64,000 bases of DNA from an uncultured Pelagibacteraceae bacterium. GTDB taxonomy: Bacteria; Pseudomonadota; Alphaproteobacteria; Pelagibacterales; Pelagibacteraceae. The stretch spans positions 83,967 through 147,966 of the forward strand of contig CACBBX010000001.1 of assembly GCA_902537575.1 (NCBI GenBank), in the 5' to 3' direction. How positions within the stretch are numbered: position 1 is the first letter of the stretch; each line of letters begins with the position of its first letter. Positions 16,317-25,389 of the stretch are shown piece by piece. Made by a program: the position numbers and the translations under genes. The notes beneath the pieces are model-generated. The model was not told where the DNA came from, made no database searches, and saw nothing but the letters and a program-made list of their open reading frames with translations.

Positions 16317-18986
16317 ATGAAACCTGGGACAAAAAACTCTTATAATTCTTTATCTAAAATAAAAATAAGTTCAAAAAATTACAAATATTATTCTCTTCGT
16401 GAAGCTGAGGCCAATGGATTAGATGGTATTTCTAAATTACCTAAATCGTTGAAGGTTCTTCTTGAAAATTTATTAAGGTATGAGGATGATTTATCAGTAA
16501 CAAAATCTCAAATTGTTGCTTTAAAAGACTGGTTAAATAACAAAAAATCCTCAACAGAAATAGCTTACAGACCTGCAAGAGTATTATTACAAGATTATAC
16601 AGGAATACCAGCAGTAGCAGATTTAGCTGCAATGAGAGAAGCTGTTAAAAAAAAAAATATTGATCCTAACACAATCAATCCACTGTCAACAGTCGACTTA
16701 GTGATTGATCATTCAGTACAAGTTGATCAATCATCTAAAGCAGATTCTTTTGAAAAAAATGTAAACATTGAGTTTAAAAGAAATGCTGAAAGATATTCAT
16801 TTTTAAAATGGGGTCAGGACGCATTTAATAATTTTAGGATTGTTCCTCCAGGAACGGGAATATGTCATCAAGTGAATTTAGAATATTTATCTAAAGTTGT
16901 GTGGTGTGAAAAATTTAAAGATGATGATTATTTATTTCCAGATACTTTGGTTGGTACAGACAGTCATACAACCATGGTCAACGGATTGTCAGTTTTAGGC
17001 TGGGGTGTAGGCGGCATAGAAGCTGAAGCAGGAATGCTAGGACAGCCAATATCAATGCTTATTCCTGAAGTTGTTGGTTTTGAGGTAAAAAATAAAATGC
17101 CAGAGGGAACCACTGCTACAGATTTAGTTCTTACAATAGTTAAAATGCTTAGAGATAAAGGAGTTGTTGGAAAATTTGTTGAATTTTATGGAGAAGGTTT
17201 AAAAAATTTAACTTTAGCGGACAGAGCAACCATTGCGAATATGGCTCCTGAATATGGGGCAACTTGTGGATTTTTTCCAATTGATAATGAAACCTTAAAG
17301 TATCTTCAATTTTCAGGTAGAGATAAAGATGCAATTACATTGGTTGAAAAATATGCAAAAGAACAAGGGCTATGGGCAAGCGAGGACATTGAGTTTACCG
17401 ACACCGTGAGCTTAGACATGTCTACAATAGTACCAACAATCTCAGGGCCTAAAAGACCACAGGATAAAGTTCTATTGACAGATGCTAAAAATAGTTTTTT
17501 TAAGGCTTTCCGAGAGGCAACAAGTAAAACTCAATTTGAATCTTCTAACGTAAAAGGAGAAGAATACAAAATTAAAGATGGATCCGTTTTAATTGCTGCA
17601 ATTACCTCTTGTACAAACACTTCAAATCCTAATGTTTTGATAGGTGCTGGTTTGTTAGCTAAGAAGGCTGTTGAATTTGGATTAGATGTTAAGCCATGGG
17701 TAAAAACATCATTAGCACCTGGATCTCAAGTGGTTACAGATTATCTTAAAAAAGCAGGATTGAACGAATATTTAGATAAATTAGGCTTCAACCTGGTGGG
17801 CTATGGTTGTACAACATGCATAGGAAACACAGGTCCATTACCTGAAAATATAGTTGAAGCAGTTCAAAATAATAAACTTTATGGTGTATCTGTATTATCT
17901 GGAAATCGAAATTTTGAGGGAAGGATTTCACCACATGTTAAAGCAAATTATTTAGCTTCTCCTCCACTTGTTGTTGCGTACGCACTAGCTGGTCATATGG
18001 AATTTGATTTATATAAAGACTCATTTGGAAAAGACCAAGCTGGAAAAGAAATTTATTTAAAAGATATTTGGCCTTCGAATAAAGAAATAGAAGATACTTT
18101 GAAAAAATCGTTAAATGCAAAAATGTTTACAGACAGATATTCAAATATCGCAGAGGGTCCAAAGCAATGGCAAGATATTAAAAGTGAAAAGAGCAGTATC
18201 TATAATTGGGACTCTGGTTCAACATATGTAAAAAAACCACCTTTCTTTGACAACTTACCAGATGAACCCGAAGGTTTTAAGCCAATTAAAGAAGCAAGAC
18301 CTTTATTAATACTTGGCGATATGATCACAACTGATCATATCTCACCAGCTGGAAATATACAAAAAGATAGCCCCACTGGAGAATATTTTATGAAACATCA
18401 AATATTACCACAAGATTATAATTCATATGGTGCCAGAAGAGGAAATCATGAAGTTATGATGAGAGGTACTTTTGCAAATATTAGAATTAGAAACGAAATG
18501 GTATCAGGCACAGAGGGTGGTTTCACTAAACTGTATCCAGAGAACAAAATAGTGCCAGTTTATGATGCGGTAGTTGAATACAAAAAAAGAGGAACTGACC
18601 TAGTTGTGATTGGTGGTAAAGAATATGGTACAGGATCCTCAAGAGATTGGGCTGCAAAAGGTACTAAATTGCTAGGTATTACACTTGTGATAGCTGAAAG
18701 TTTTGAGAGAATCCATAGATCTAACTTAATTGGTATGGGTGTATTACCACTTCAATTTATTGATGGTATGGATAGAAAAACCCTAAAACTAACTGGATCA
18801 GAGCTAATAAGTGTTCTGAATCTTGAAGAAGGAATAAATCCTTCAGATCATGTTGATGTAGAAATTAAATATATTTCAGGTGAAATAAAAAAAATAAAAT
18901 CACTTTGCAGAATAGACACAAAAAATGAACTTGAGTATTACAGAAATGGTGGAATACTTCAGTATGTATTACGAAATATGATCTAA
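16317..18986 (+). CDS. acnA: Aconitate hydratase A
   Basis: An 889-residue aconitase of the AcnA/IRP1 type, the TCA-cycle enzyme interconverting citrate and isocitrate. The 4Fe-4S ligands are visible as C432 in TSCTNTSNPNV and C498/C501 in GYGCTTCIGNTGPL. Also present are DSHTTMVNGLSVLGWGVGG and the swivel domain with DMITTDHISPAGNI and GKEYGTGSSRDWAAKG. The length is normal for AcnA. It is followed 2 bases later by the YfgM-like gene. Confidence 0.97.
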   Translation: MKPGTKNSYNSLSKIKISSKNYKYYSLREAEANGLDGISKLPKSLKVLLENLLRYEDDLSVTKSQIVALKDWLNNKKSSTEIAYRPARVLLQDYTGIPAVADLAAMREAVKKKNIDPNTINPLSTVDLVIDHSVQVDQSSKADSFEKNVNIEFKRNAERYSFLKWGQDAFNNFRIVPPGTGICHQVNLEYLSKVVWCEKFKDDDYLFPDTLVGTDSHTTMVNGLSVLGWGVGGIEAEAGMLGQPISMLIPEVVGFEVKNKMPEGTTATDLVLTIVKMLRDKGVVGKFVEFYGEGLKNLTLADRATIANMAPEYGATCGFFPIDNETLKYLQFSGRDKDAITLVEKYAKEQGLWASEDIEFTDTVSLDMSTIVPTISGPKRPQDKVLLTDAKNSFFKAFREATSKTQFESSNVKGEEYKIKDGSVLIAAITSCTNTSNPNVLIGAGLLAKKAVEFGLDVKPWVKTSLAPGSQVVTDYLKKAGLNEYLDKLGFNLVGYGCTTCIGNTGPLPENIVEAVQNNKLYGVSVLSGNRNFEGRISPHVKANYLASPPLVVAYALAGHMEFDLYKDSFGKDQAGKEIYLKDIWPSNKEIEDTLKKSLNAKMFTDRYSNIAEGPKQWQDIKSEKSSIYNWDSGSTYVKKPPFFDNLPDEPEGFKPIKEARPLLILGDMITTDHISPAGNIQKDSPTGEYFMKHQILPQDYNSYGARRGNHEVMMRGTFANIRIRNEMVSGTEGGFTKLYPENKIVPVYDAVVEYKKRGTDLVVIGGKEYGTGSSRDWAAKGTKLLGITLVIAESFERIHRSNLIGMGVLPLQFIDGMDRKTLKLTGSELISVLNLEEGINPSDHVDVEIKYISGEIKKIKSLCRIDTKNELEYYRNGGILQYVLRNMI

Positions 18987-18988
18987 TT

Positions 18989-19633
18989 ATGGATGAGGAA
19001 ATATCAATAATAAATTCTAGAAATAGAAGTGATAAAATTAAAAATTTTTTAATTAATAATCGAAATAAAATTATAGGAATATTTTTTATTCTTTTAATAA
19101 TTGTTTTATGTTTTTATATTTTTGAAAATTATAAAATTAATAAAAAAGTAAGAATTTCCGATAATTACAATTCACTTACTATGCAATATTCAGATAATCA
19201 AAATAAAGATATTGGAAATAAATTAATAGAAATAATTAATGAAAAGGATCCAACATATTCACCTTTGTCACTTTATTTTATTATCGATAATGAAATTATA
19301 AAAGATCGAACAAAGATTAATGGACTATTTGATATTTTGATTAACAAAACCTCTCTGGATAGTGAGATTAAAAATCTGGTAATATACAAAAAAGCTCTAT
19401 TTAATGCAGATAATTCCTCAGAAGGCGATCTTTTAAGTATGCTGAAACCAATAATTAACTCAAATAGTATATGGAAATCTCATGCTTTGTACTTAATAGC
19501 AGAATATTTTTATGCTCAAAATCAAAATCAAAAAGCTAAAGAGTTTTTTAATCAAATAATAAGTTTAGAGCATCCCAATCCAAATATAAAGTTTGAAGTA
19601 GAGAAAAGATTGAATAGAGACTTGAGTGAATAA
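18989..19633 (+). CDS. YfgM-like membrane-anchored TPR-type protein
   Basis: A 214-residue protein with a charged cytoplasmic N-terminus, one transmembrane helix (KIIGIFFILLIIVLCFYIF, about residues 28-46) and a periplasmic helical region that looks like a TPR fold (LYLIAEYFYAQNQNQKAKEF). The placement directly before a BamB-like gene matches the widespread yfgM-bamB order, and it overlaps that gene by 8 bases. YfgM acts as a Sec-translocon-associated chaperone in E. coli. The sequence is divergent, so the name rests largely on topology and neighbourhood. Confidence 0.65.
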   Translation: MDEEISIINSRNRSDKIKNFLINNRNKIIGIFFILLIIVLCFYIFENYKINKKVRISDNYNSLTMQYSDNQNKDIGNKLIEIINEKDPTYSPLSLYFIIDNEIIKDRTKINGLFDILINKTSLDSEIKNLVIYKKALFNADNSSEGDLLSMLKPIINSNSIWKSHALYLIAEYFYAQNQNQKAKEFFNQIISLEHPNPNIKFEVEKRLNRDLSE

Positions 19634-20924
19634 GTTAATAGTATTATTTTTTTTTTTTATTTTAATAAATAATTGCTCTTTAAATGAAAATTCAAAACTT
19701 TGGAAAGATAAACAAAAAAAATTAAGCTCTGAAAATAATACAAAGGAAGTATTGTCGAGTCAAAAGACGATCATTTCAGAATTTAACCAAAATTTAAAAT
19801 TAAACTTATCTTTTATATCATCAAATAATAATACTAATATTAATTATAATAATGATGGTTCACAAAAATATGAAGGGGAACTAAAAAAAACTGGTAACTA
19901 TAAATTCTCAAAATTTGAGAGAGTAAAACAAATTGATTTTAAACCTATTTTTTTTAATAAAAATATTATTTATTTTGATAAAAAAGGCTCAATTATAAAA
20001 TATAACGATAATCAAAAAGTAATTTGGAAAAAAAATTACTATACAAAACAAGAAAAAAAACTTAATCCAAAATTAAATATTCTTTTAGACAAAGAAAATA
20101 TTTTAATAACTGATAATATTGCTAAATATTACTCAATTAATGCTGTAACTGGAAAATTAAATTGGTCAAAAAGAAATAAATATCCATTCAATTCTGATAT
20201 TAAAAAACATAAAAATCAATTTTTTGCATTAGATTATAAGAATACATTGAGATGTTATGAAATTAAAGATGGATCTGAATGTTGGAATTTTCAAACTGAA
20301 AATTCTTTTACAATATCTAATTCTAAAAATTCATTGATCATAATTAAAGATATGATCATTTTTAGCAATTCAATTGGTGATATTACAGCTGTGGATATAC
20401 AAACAGGATTAATAAATTGGCAACTACCAACCCAAAGAAGCAATATAATTAATGAAACATATAATTTTAAAACTTCAAAAATAATATCTGATGGCAACTC
20501 TATTTTTATTTCTAACAATAAAAATGAATTTTATTCTATAGATGTAACATCTGGCACAACCAATTGGATTAATAAAATTGATTCAAATATAACCTCTTCT
20601 ATAATTGGAAAATTAATATTTGCAGTATCTAACGATGGATTTTTATATGTGATAGAAAAAAATGATGGAAACATAATTAGAATAACCGATCTTTTCAAAA
20701 ATTATAAAATAAAGAAAAGAAAAGATATTTATCCAATAGGTTTTGCTATAGGAAATAAAAATTTATATTTAACAAACTCAGACGGCAATATGTTTGTAGT
20801 AGATTTACAAAAAGGTACTATTACCAGAAATGAAAAAGTGTCTTCTAATTTGGTTTCAAAGCCATTCATATCAAATAATAATTTATTTGTAGTAAGAAAT
20901 GGATCTATCATTCAGTATAATTAA
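19626..20924 (+). CDS. bamB: BamB-like outer-membrane assembly lipoprotein (PQQ-type beta-propeller)
   Basis: A 432-residue lipoprotein. The signal ends at a lipobox-like LINNCS with Cys17. The rest shows repeated propeller blades with the pattern DxxTGxxxW: INAVTGKLNWSKRNKYPFNS, VDIQTGLINWQLP, IDVTSGTTNWINKI and IEKNDGNIIRITD. BamB scaffolds BamA in outer-membrane protein assembly. In many proteobacteria the next gene is the GTPase der; here a cupin-like gene follows instead. The sequence is very rich in Asn and Lys, as are its neighbours. Confidence 0.8.
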   Translation: MNKLIVLFFFFILINNCSLNENSKLWKDKQKKLSSENNTKEVLSSQKTIISEFNQNLKLNLSFISSNNNTNINYNNDGSQKYEGELKKTGNYKFSKFERVKQIDFKPIFFNKNIIYFDKKGSIIKYNDNQKVIWKKNYYTKQEKKLNPKLNILLDKENILITDNIAKYYSINAVTGKLNWSKRNKYPFNSDIKKHKNQFFALDYKNTLRCYEIKDGSECWNFQTENSFTISNSKNSLIIIKDMIIFSNSIGDITAVDIQTGLINWQLPTQRSNIINETYNFKTSKIISDGNSIFISNNKNEFYSIDVTSGTTNWINKIDSNITSSIIGKLIFAVSNDGFLYVIEKNDGNIIRITDLFKNYKIKKRKDIYPIGFAIGNKNLYLTNSDGNMFVVDLQKGTITRNEKVSSNLVSKPFISNNNLFVVRNGSIIQYN

Positions 20925-20926
20925 AT

Positions 20927-21355
20927 ATGATCTTAAAATTTTTAGATAAGATCGGTAGAAAAAAAGTTGTATTAGATAGAGGACCTTCTCATCCTAAATT
21001 TCATGAAGCAAAGCCATGGATGAACAGATATTATGTTCTTATGAGAAACAGACCCAGGTGGTTTCCTTTTAATATATTAATTCATGAAATGCTTGCTGAC
21101 GATCATGGCGATGGCGTTCACAATCACACTTTTCCTTATATAACAATAGTTTTACGAGGAGGTTATTGGGAAACTTTAAGCTCAGGAAAATTCTGGAGAC
21201 CACCAGGCTATATTGGCTTTAGATCAGCTAATAATTTACATAGAGTAGATCTTAAGCCAGGAACAAGACCTTTAACTATATTTATTTCAGGCCCATTTGG
21301 TTTACGAAAAGGACCCAGATCTGAATATGGTATTGATTTTAAAACAAAGAAATGA
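20927..21355 (+). CDS. Small cupin-like protein of unknown function
   Basis: A 142-residue soluble protein. The central segment HGDGVHNHTFPYITIVLRGG and the later FRSANNLHRVDL give the spaced histidines and glycines expected of a one-domain cupin, which would bind a metal. The N-terminus is basic and aromatic-rich (MNRYYVLMRNRPRWFPFNIL). I do not recognise a named family. It starts 2 bases after bamB and overlaps the ATGA start of zapE, so it belongs to the same run. Confidence 0.6.
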   Translation: MILKFLDKIGRKKVVLDRGPSHPKFHEAKPWMNRYYVLMRNRPRWFPFNILIHEMLADDHGDGVHNHTFPYITIVLRGGYWETLSSGKFWRPPGYIGFRSANNLHRVDLKPGTRPLTIFISGPFGLRKGPRSEYGIDFKTKK

Positions 21356-22404
21356 ATTTAAATAGTCTATTTAAAAATTTTTGCAAAAAAAAAAATTTAG
21401 AAATAAATTCTTATCAATTAAAAATAATTGATGAATTAAAAAATTACTATAAATTAAATTTTAATAAATCATTTTTAAATAAATTTTTCTCTAAAAATAA
21501 TTCTAAATCAGTTTTTTATTTACATGGAGGTGTTGGTGTTGGAAAAACAATGATTTTAAATTTTTTTTTTGATTTAGTTGAAGAAAAAAAATTAAGACAG
21601 CACTTTAATGAGTTCATGCTTGGATTTCATAATTTTGTACACGAAAGAAAAGAAAAAAATGAAGAAAATGTAGTTAACTACTTTGTAAAAAACTTAAAAT
21701 TACGAACTAAATTAATTTATTTTGATGAGTTTCAAGTAACCAATATTGTTGATGCAATGATTTTAGGAAAACTATTTGAGCAAATACTTAAAGAAGATAT
21801 TAAAATAATTTTAACATCTAATACAAAAATATCTAAACTTTATAAAGATGGTCTTCAAAGGGATCAGTTTAAACCCTTTATAAAAATTATGGAGGAACAA
21901 TCTATTGAGCTTGAACTTAAAATTGAGGATGATTACAGAAAATCAAATGAAAACCAAAAACAAAGATATTTTTATCCACTTAATCAAGAGACTAATTTTA
22001 AAATAAATAAATTTTTCAGAACTATTACAAAAAAAAAAAATTATTTATCAAAAATAATTAAAGTAAAGGGGAGAGATTATAAAATTGAAAATTTTTATGA
22101 AGGAGTGGCTAGATTTAATTTTGATGATTTATGTAGTCGAAATCTTGGTGCAGAAGATTATTTAGAGATAATTAAAAGTTGTAAATTTATTATACTTGAT
22201 AACATTCCACAATTTGATGATATTAATTCTAATCAACAACAGCGATTTATAACTTTAATTGATGTCATATATGATAAAAATATTCCTCTAGCAGTAACAG
22301 CTGAACAAAATATTAACCAGTTTACATCATCAAGATTATTAGAAAACCCATTTAAACGTACTATTAGTCGATTATATGAATTAACATCTGTGGAAAAAAA
22401 TTAA
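21352..22404 (+). CDS. zapE: ZapE / AFG1-family ATPase
   Basis: A 350-residue AAA-type ATPase. Walker A is YLHGGVGVGKTMIL near residue 57-70, followed by FNEFMLGFHNFVHER and Walker B LIYFDEFQVTNIVDAMIL. The C-terminal region has EGVARFNFDDLCSRNLGAEDYL and a final SRLYELTS, all typical of ZapE. ZapE interacts with FtsZ during division in E. coli, and mitochondrial relatives handle respiratory-complex proteins. The gene overlaps the upstream cupin-like gene by 4 bases and shares one base with yjbQ. Confidence 0.9.
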   Translation: MNLNSLFKNFCKKKNLEINSYQLKIIDELKNYYKLNFNKSFLNKFFSKNNSKSVFYLHGGVGVGKTMILNFFFDLVEEKKLRQHFNEFMLGFHNFVHERKEKNEENVVNYFVKNLKLRTKLIYFDEFQVTNIVDAMILGKLFEQILKEDIKIILTSNTKISKLYKDGLQRDQFKPFIKIMEEQSIELELKIEDDYRKSNENQKQRYFYPLNQETNFKINKFFRTITKKKNYLSKIIKVKGRDYKIENFYEGVARFNFDDLCSRNLGAEDYLEIIKSCKFIILDNIPQFDDINSNQQQRFITLIDVIYDKNIPLAVTAEQNINQFTSSRLLENPFKRTISRLYELTSVEKN

Positions 22405-22823
22405 TGAAGCAACAGTTCTTTAATCTTAAAATAAGTACTACTGGTCAAAGCTTGTATGAATTCACTGATCAGACAATTCAGTGGATTAACGATAATAATT
22501 TTAAAGATGGGATGCTTAATTTAAGTATTCAACATACTAGTGCATCCCTAATTGTTCAAGAAAATGCTGATCCAGATGTTCAAACAGATTTAATAAATTA
22601 TTTTGATAAAATAGTACCTATGAACAATAAATTGTACATACACACCACTGAGGGTAAAGATGATATGCCTGCACATATAAAATCTGCATTAACAAACAAC
22701 CAAATTTCTCTTAGTATTAAAGATACTGAATTATTGCTTGGAACTTGGCAGGGGTTATATTTATTTGAACATCGTTTAGAGCCACAAAATAGAACAATTA
22801 TTCACCATTTCATTGGTGAATAA
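22404..22823 (+). CDS. YjbQ family protein (UPF0047)
   Basis: A 139-residue protein of the widespread YjbQ family. Characteristic pieces are GMLNLSIQHTSASLIVQENA, IHTTEGKDDMPAHIKSAL and the C-terminal LGTWQGLYLFEHR. Some members show weak thiamine-phosphate synthase activity in vitro, but the cellular role is not settled. The start codon overlaps the zapE stop by one base (TAATG). The gene ends 5 bases before the converging photolyase gene. Confidence 0.88.
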   Translation: MKQQFFNLKISTTGQSLYEFTDQTIQWINDNNFKDGMLNLSIQHTSASLIVQENADPDVQTDLINYFDKIVPMNNKLYIHTTEGKDDMPAHIKSALTNNQISLSIKDTELLLGTWQGLYLFEHRLEPQNRTIIHHFIGE

Positions 22824-22828
22824 AGCAT

Positions 22829-24247
22829 TTATTTCTTAAGTGATTGAAAAGCTTCTAGAGCAGCAGCTCTTGCTTTTTCGTGGATTACAATAGGTTTAGG
22901 ATAATCTTTCCCTATTATAGTCTTTATTGCTTCTTGATATTTGTGTTCCATTTCCCAAGGTTTATGGATGAACTTATTAGGCACTTTATTTAATTCAGGA
23001 ACCCATTTCTTCACATACAAACCTTCTTTATCAAATTTTTCACCCTGCAAAATTGGATTAAATATTCTAAAATAAGGTGCAGCATCAGCTCCACAACCAG
23101 CAACCCATTGCCATTGAGCTACGTTATTTGCTTTATTAAAATCTAATAAACAATTTCTGAAATGTTTTTCACCCTCAGTCCAATTAATTCTCAAATGCTT
23201 AACCAAAAAAGAACCAACTACCATTCTAATTCTGTTATGCATCCATCCAGTTTCGTATAACTCTCTCATTCCAGCATCTACAATAGGATAGCCTGTCATT
23301 CCTGATTTCCATGCTTTTAGAAACTTTTCGTTTTTTACCCAAGGAAATCGATCAAATTCTTTTCTATAATTACCTTTTAAAAATTCTGGAAAATAATTAA
23401 TTAAACTATGTGAAAACTCACGCCAACCTAATTCATTGATATATTTTCTGTATCCAATACCTTTAGATTTAATTTCATTACACTTTTGCCAAATAGTGCT
23501 TACATGAATTTGGCCATGTTTAATATAGGGAGACAATTTTGATGTGCCTTCAACCGATGGATAATCTCTAGCCGTTCCATAATCTTTAATCCTTTTTTCA
23601 ATTAAATTATTAAGAACTTTTTTTGAGTCACTTTCTGAAACTTTCCAATATTCTTCAAATTTTTTATACCAATTCTTTTTAGGCAAAATATCTTTAGGCT
23701 CAATACAATTCTTGAAAACTGTGATTGACTTTGTCTTTTTTTTTACAATATAATTTTTACTAGGAGTTAAGCTTAAATATTTTTGTTCAGCATTTCTCCA
23801 AAATGGACTAAACACTTTAAAGGGTGTTCCATCGTTTTTAGTTACTTCTTGAAATTCGTTTAAAATATTTCCTTTAAAATATTTAAACTGGACTTCATTT
23901 TTTAAAAAGGTATCTCTAATTTTTTTACCTTTAGCAATTACATCTGGTTCGTATATTTTATTCCAATAAACTGAAATGTTGTCTTTTTTTTTTATCTTTG
24001 ATAAAACATCAAGCTCATCTCCCTCTAATATTTGAAGATTTATTTTATATTTAGATAATTCTGATTTAAATTCTTCTAAAGATTTATAAAGCCACCATTT
24101 TTGTGCTTCTCGTTTTTTATCAAAATCAGCTTTATTATAAATAAATAATCCAATAACATTATCATGATTTTGACTAGCAAAAGAAAGTGCTGGATTCTGT
24201 TCAATTCTAAAATCTTCTCTGATCCAAAATATTGCATTTTTTGTCAT
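22829..24247 (-). CDS. phrB: Deoxyribodipyrimidine photolyase / cryptochrome family
   Basis: A flavoprotein that uses light to split cyclobutane pyrimidine dimers. I chose the internal ATG at 24245-24247 (MTKNAIFWIREDFRIEQNPA, 472 residues). The longer reading to 24304 would add 19 residues without family similarity and overlap the upstream gene. Recognisable features are the N-terminal antenna domain, GTSKLSPYIKHGQI, FPWVKNEKFLKAWKSG, TGYPIVDAGMRELYETG, MHNRIRMVVGSFLVKHL and NVAQWQWVAGCGADAAPYFR. The reductive tryptophans and FAD-binding segment are therefore present. Such repair fits a surface-ocean organism. It trails the PLP-enzyme gene by 7 bases. Confidence 0.93.
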   Translation of the reverse strand: MTKNAIFWIREDFRIEQNPALSFASQNHDNVIGLFIYNKADFDKKREAQKWWLYKSLEEFKSELSKYKINLQILEGDELDVLSKIKKKDNISVYWNKIYEPDVIAKGKKIRDTFLKNEVQFKYFKGNILNEFQEVTKNDGTPFKVFSPFWRNAEQKYLSLTPSKNYIVKKKTKSITVFKNCIEPKDILPKKNWYKKFEEYWKVSESDSKKVLNNLIEKRIKDYGTARDYPSVEGTSKLSPYIKHGQIHVSTIWQKCNEIKSKGIGYRKYINELGWREFSHSLINYFPEFLKGNYRKEFDRFPWVKNEKFLKAWKSGMTGYPIVDAGMRELYETGWMHNRIRMVVGSFLVKHLRINWTEGEKHFRNCLLDFNKANNVAQWQWVAGCGADAAPYFRIFNPILQGEKFDKEGLYVKKWVPELNKVPNKFIHKPWEMEHKYQEAIKTIIGKDYPKPIVIHEKARAAALEAFQSLKK

Positions 24248-24254
24248 GTGAATT

Positions 24255-25388
24255 TTATTTTCTTCCTTTAGATAGCAGTTGTTTGTAAAGTTTAACATCT
24301 GCATTACCTTCGCATCCTATTACTAAAACATTAGATTTTTCGTTTAGTTCAATGAGTTTTTTAGTCTTATTATTATTACAAACACCAATTAGGCTTATAA
24401 TTCCAGGTGTAGAGCACTCTCCACCAATTATTGAATTTTTGCTGAGCTTTTTGTCTTTAAGCATAGCTACAGTTTTGGCAACATTCCGATCACTTACAGA
24501 TACACAACAATTGCTTGCTTTTTTTAATATTTGCCAAGGAATATATGACATTTCATTACATGACATACCACCCATGATACTTTCTTTTTTAATCTTAATT
24601 TTTTTAAGTCTATTAATTTTAATGCTCTGAAGTACACAATCAGCTCTATCAGGCTCAACGATTATAATTTTTGGAATTCTTTTAAAATATTTTGCGACTC
24701 CAGCAACAACACCGGCAGCCATGCCCCCGACACCTGCTTGTAAAAAAATATGAGTTATATATTGATTAGTTTGTTTAGATATTTCTCTTATCATTATGGA
24801 ATATCCTGCCATTGTTAGTTGAGGGACAAATTTGTAATCTCTTGTCGCAACATCTTGCACAACTTTCCAATTATTTTTTTTCGATAAATTTTTACATTCA
24901 TTAAGTGAGTTTTCGTAATCTCCTTTAACTCTTATAACTTCAGCTCCAAATTTTTTAATTTCATTAACCCTTGAATCACTTACGTATTGACTAACAAAGA
25001 TTTTACATTTTAAACCTAATCTTTTTGCACCCCATGCAACAGATCTTCCATGGTTTCCAGCAGTCGCTGAGGAAATAATTATATTTTTTTTTCCTTTAGA
25101 TATTCTTTCTACAGCATACGCTCCTCCTAATGCTTTGAAGGATTTTAAATGAAATCTTTTGGACTCATCTTTATAAAAAACATTATTAACTTTTAAATTT
25201 TTTTGCAATCCATCAAGTTTAATTAAGGGTGTAGGCTTATAATTTTTCCATCTAGAAATTGATTTGAAAGCATTTGTTAACAAAAAAGAAGGGACAAATC
25301 TTAAAACATATTTTCTTTTAAAACTAAAATTATTATTTTTTAAAGATTTTGTTAGCGTCCAGTTTTTAATAATTTTTAAACTCTTCAC
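24255..25388 (-). CDS. Diaminopropionate ammonia-lyase-like PLP enzyme
   Basis: A 377-residue fold-type II PLP enzyme. K85 in HLKSFKALGGAYA is the expected Schiff-base lysine. The segments SATAGNHGRSVAWGAKRLGL and VKGDYENSLNECKNLS, plus QAGVGGMAAGVVAGV, resemble diaminopropionate ammonia-lyase (DpaL/YgeX) more than threonine dehydratase. The usual reaction is removal of ammonia from 2,3-diaminopropionate to give pyruvate. Ammonia release fits its position right after a type III glutamine synthetase (1 base apart). Related enzymes act on threo-3-hydroxyaspartate or serine, so the substrate is uncertain. Confidence 0.75.
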   Translation of the reverse strand: MKSLKIIKNWTLTKSLKNNNFSFKRKYVLRFVPSFLLTNAFKSISRWKNYKPTPLIKLDGLQKNLKVNNVFYKDESKRFHLKSFKALGGAYAVERISKGKKNIIISSATAGNHGRSVAWGAKRLGLKCKIFVSQYVSDSRVNEIKKFGAEVIRVKGDYENSLNECKNLSKKNNWKVVQDVATRDYKFVPQLTMAGYSIMIREISKQTNQYITHIFLQAGVGGMAAGVVAGVAKYFKRIPKIIIVEPDRADCVLQSIKINRLKKIKIKKESIMGGMSCNEMSYIPWQILKKASNCCVSVSDRNVAKTVAMLKDKKLSKNSIIGGECSTPGIISLIGVCNNNKTKKLIELNEKSNVLVIGCEGNADVKLYKQLLSKGRK

Positions 25389-25389
25389 T

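Noticed and set aside
24248..24304. Longer N-terminus for the photolyase (19 extra residues).
   Set aside because: The extension overlaps the upstream PLP-enzyme gene and has no photolyase-like sequence; the internal ATG gives the normal start.
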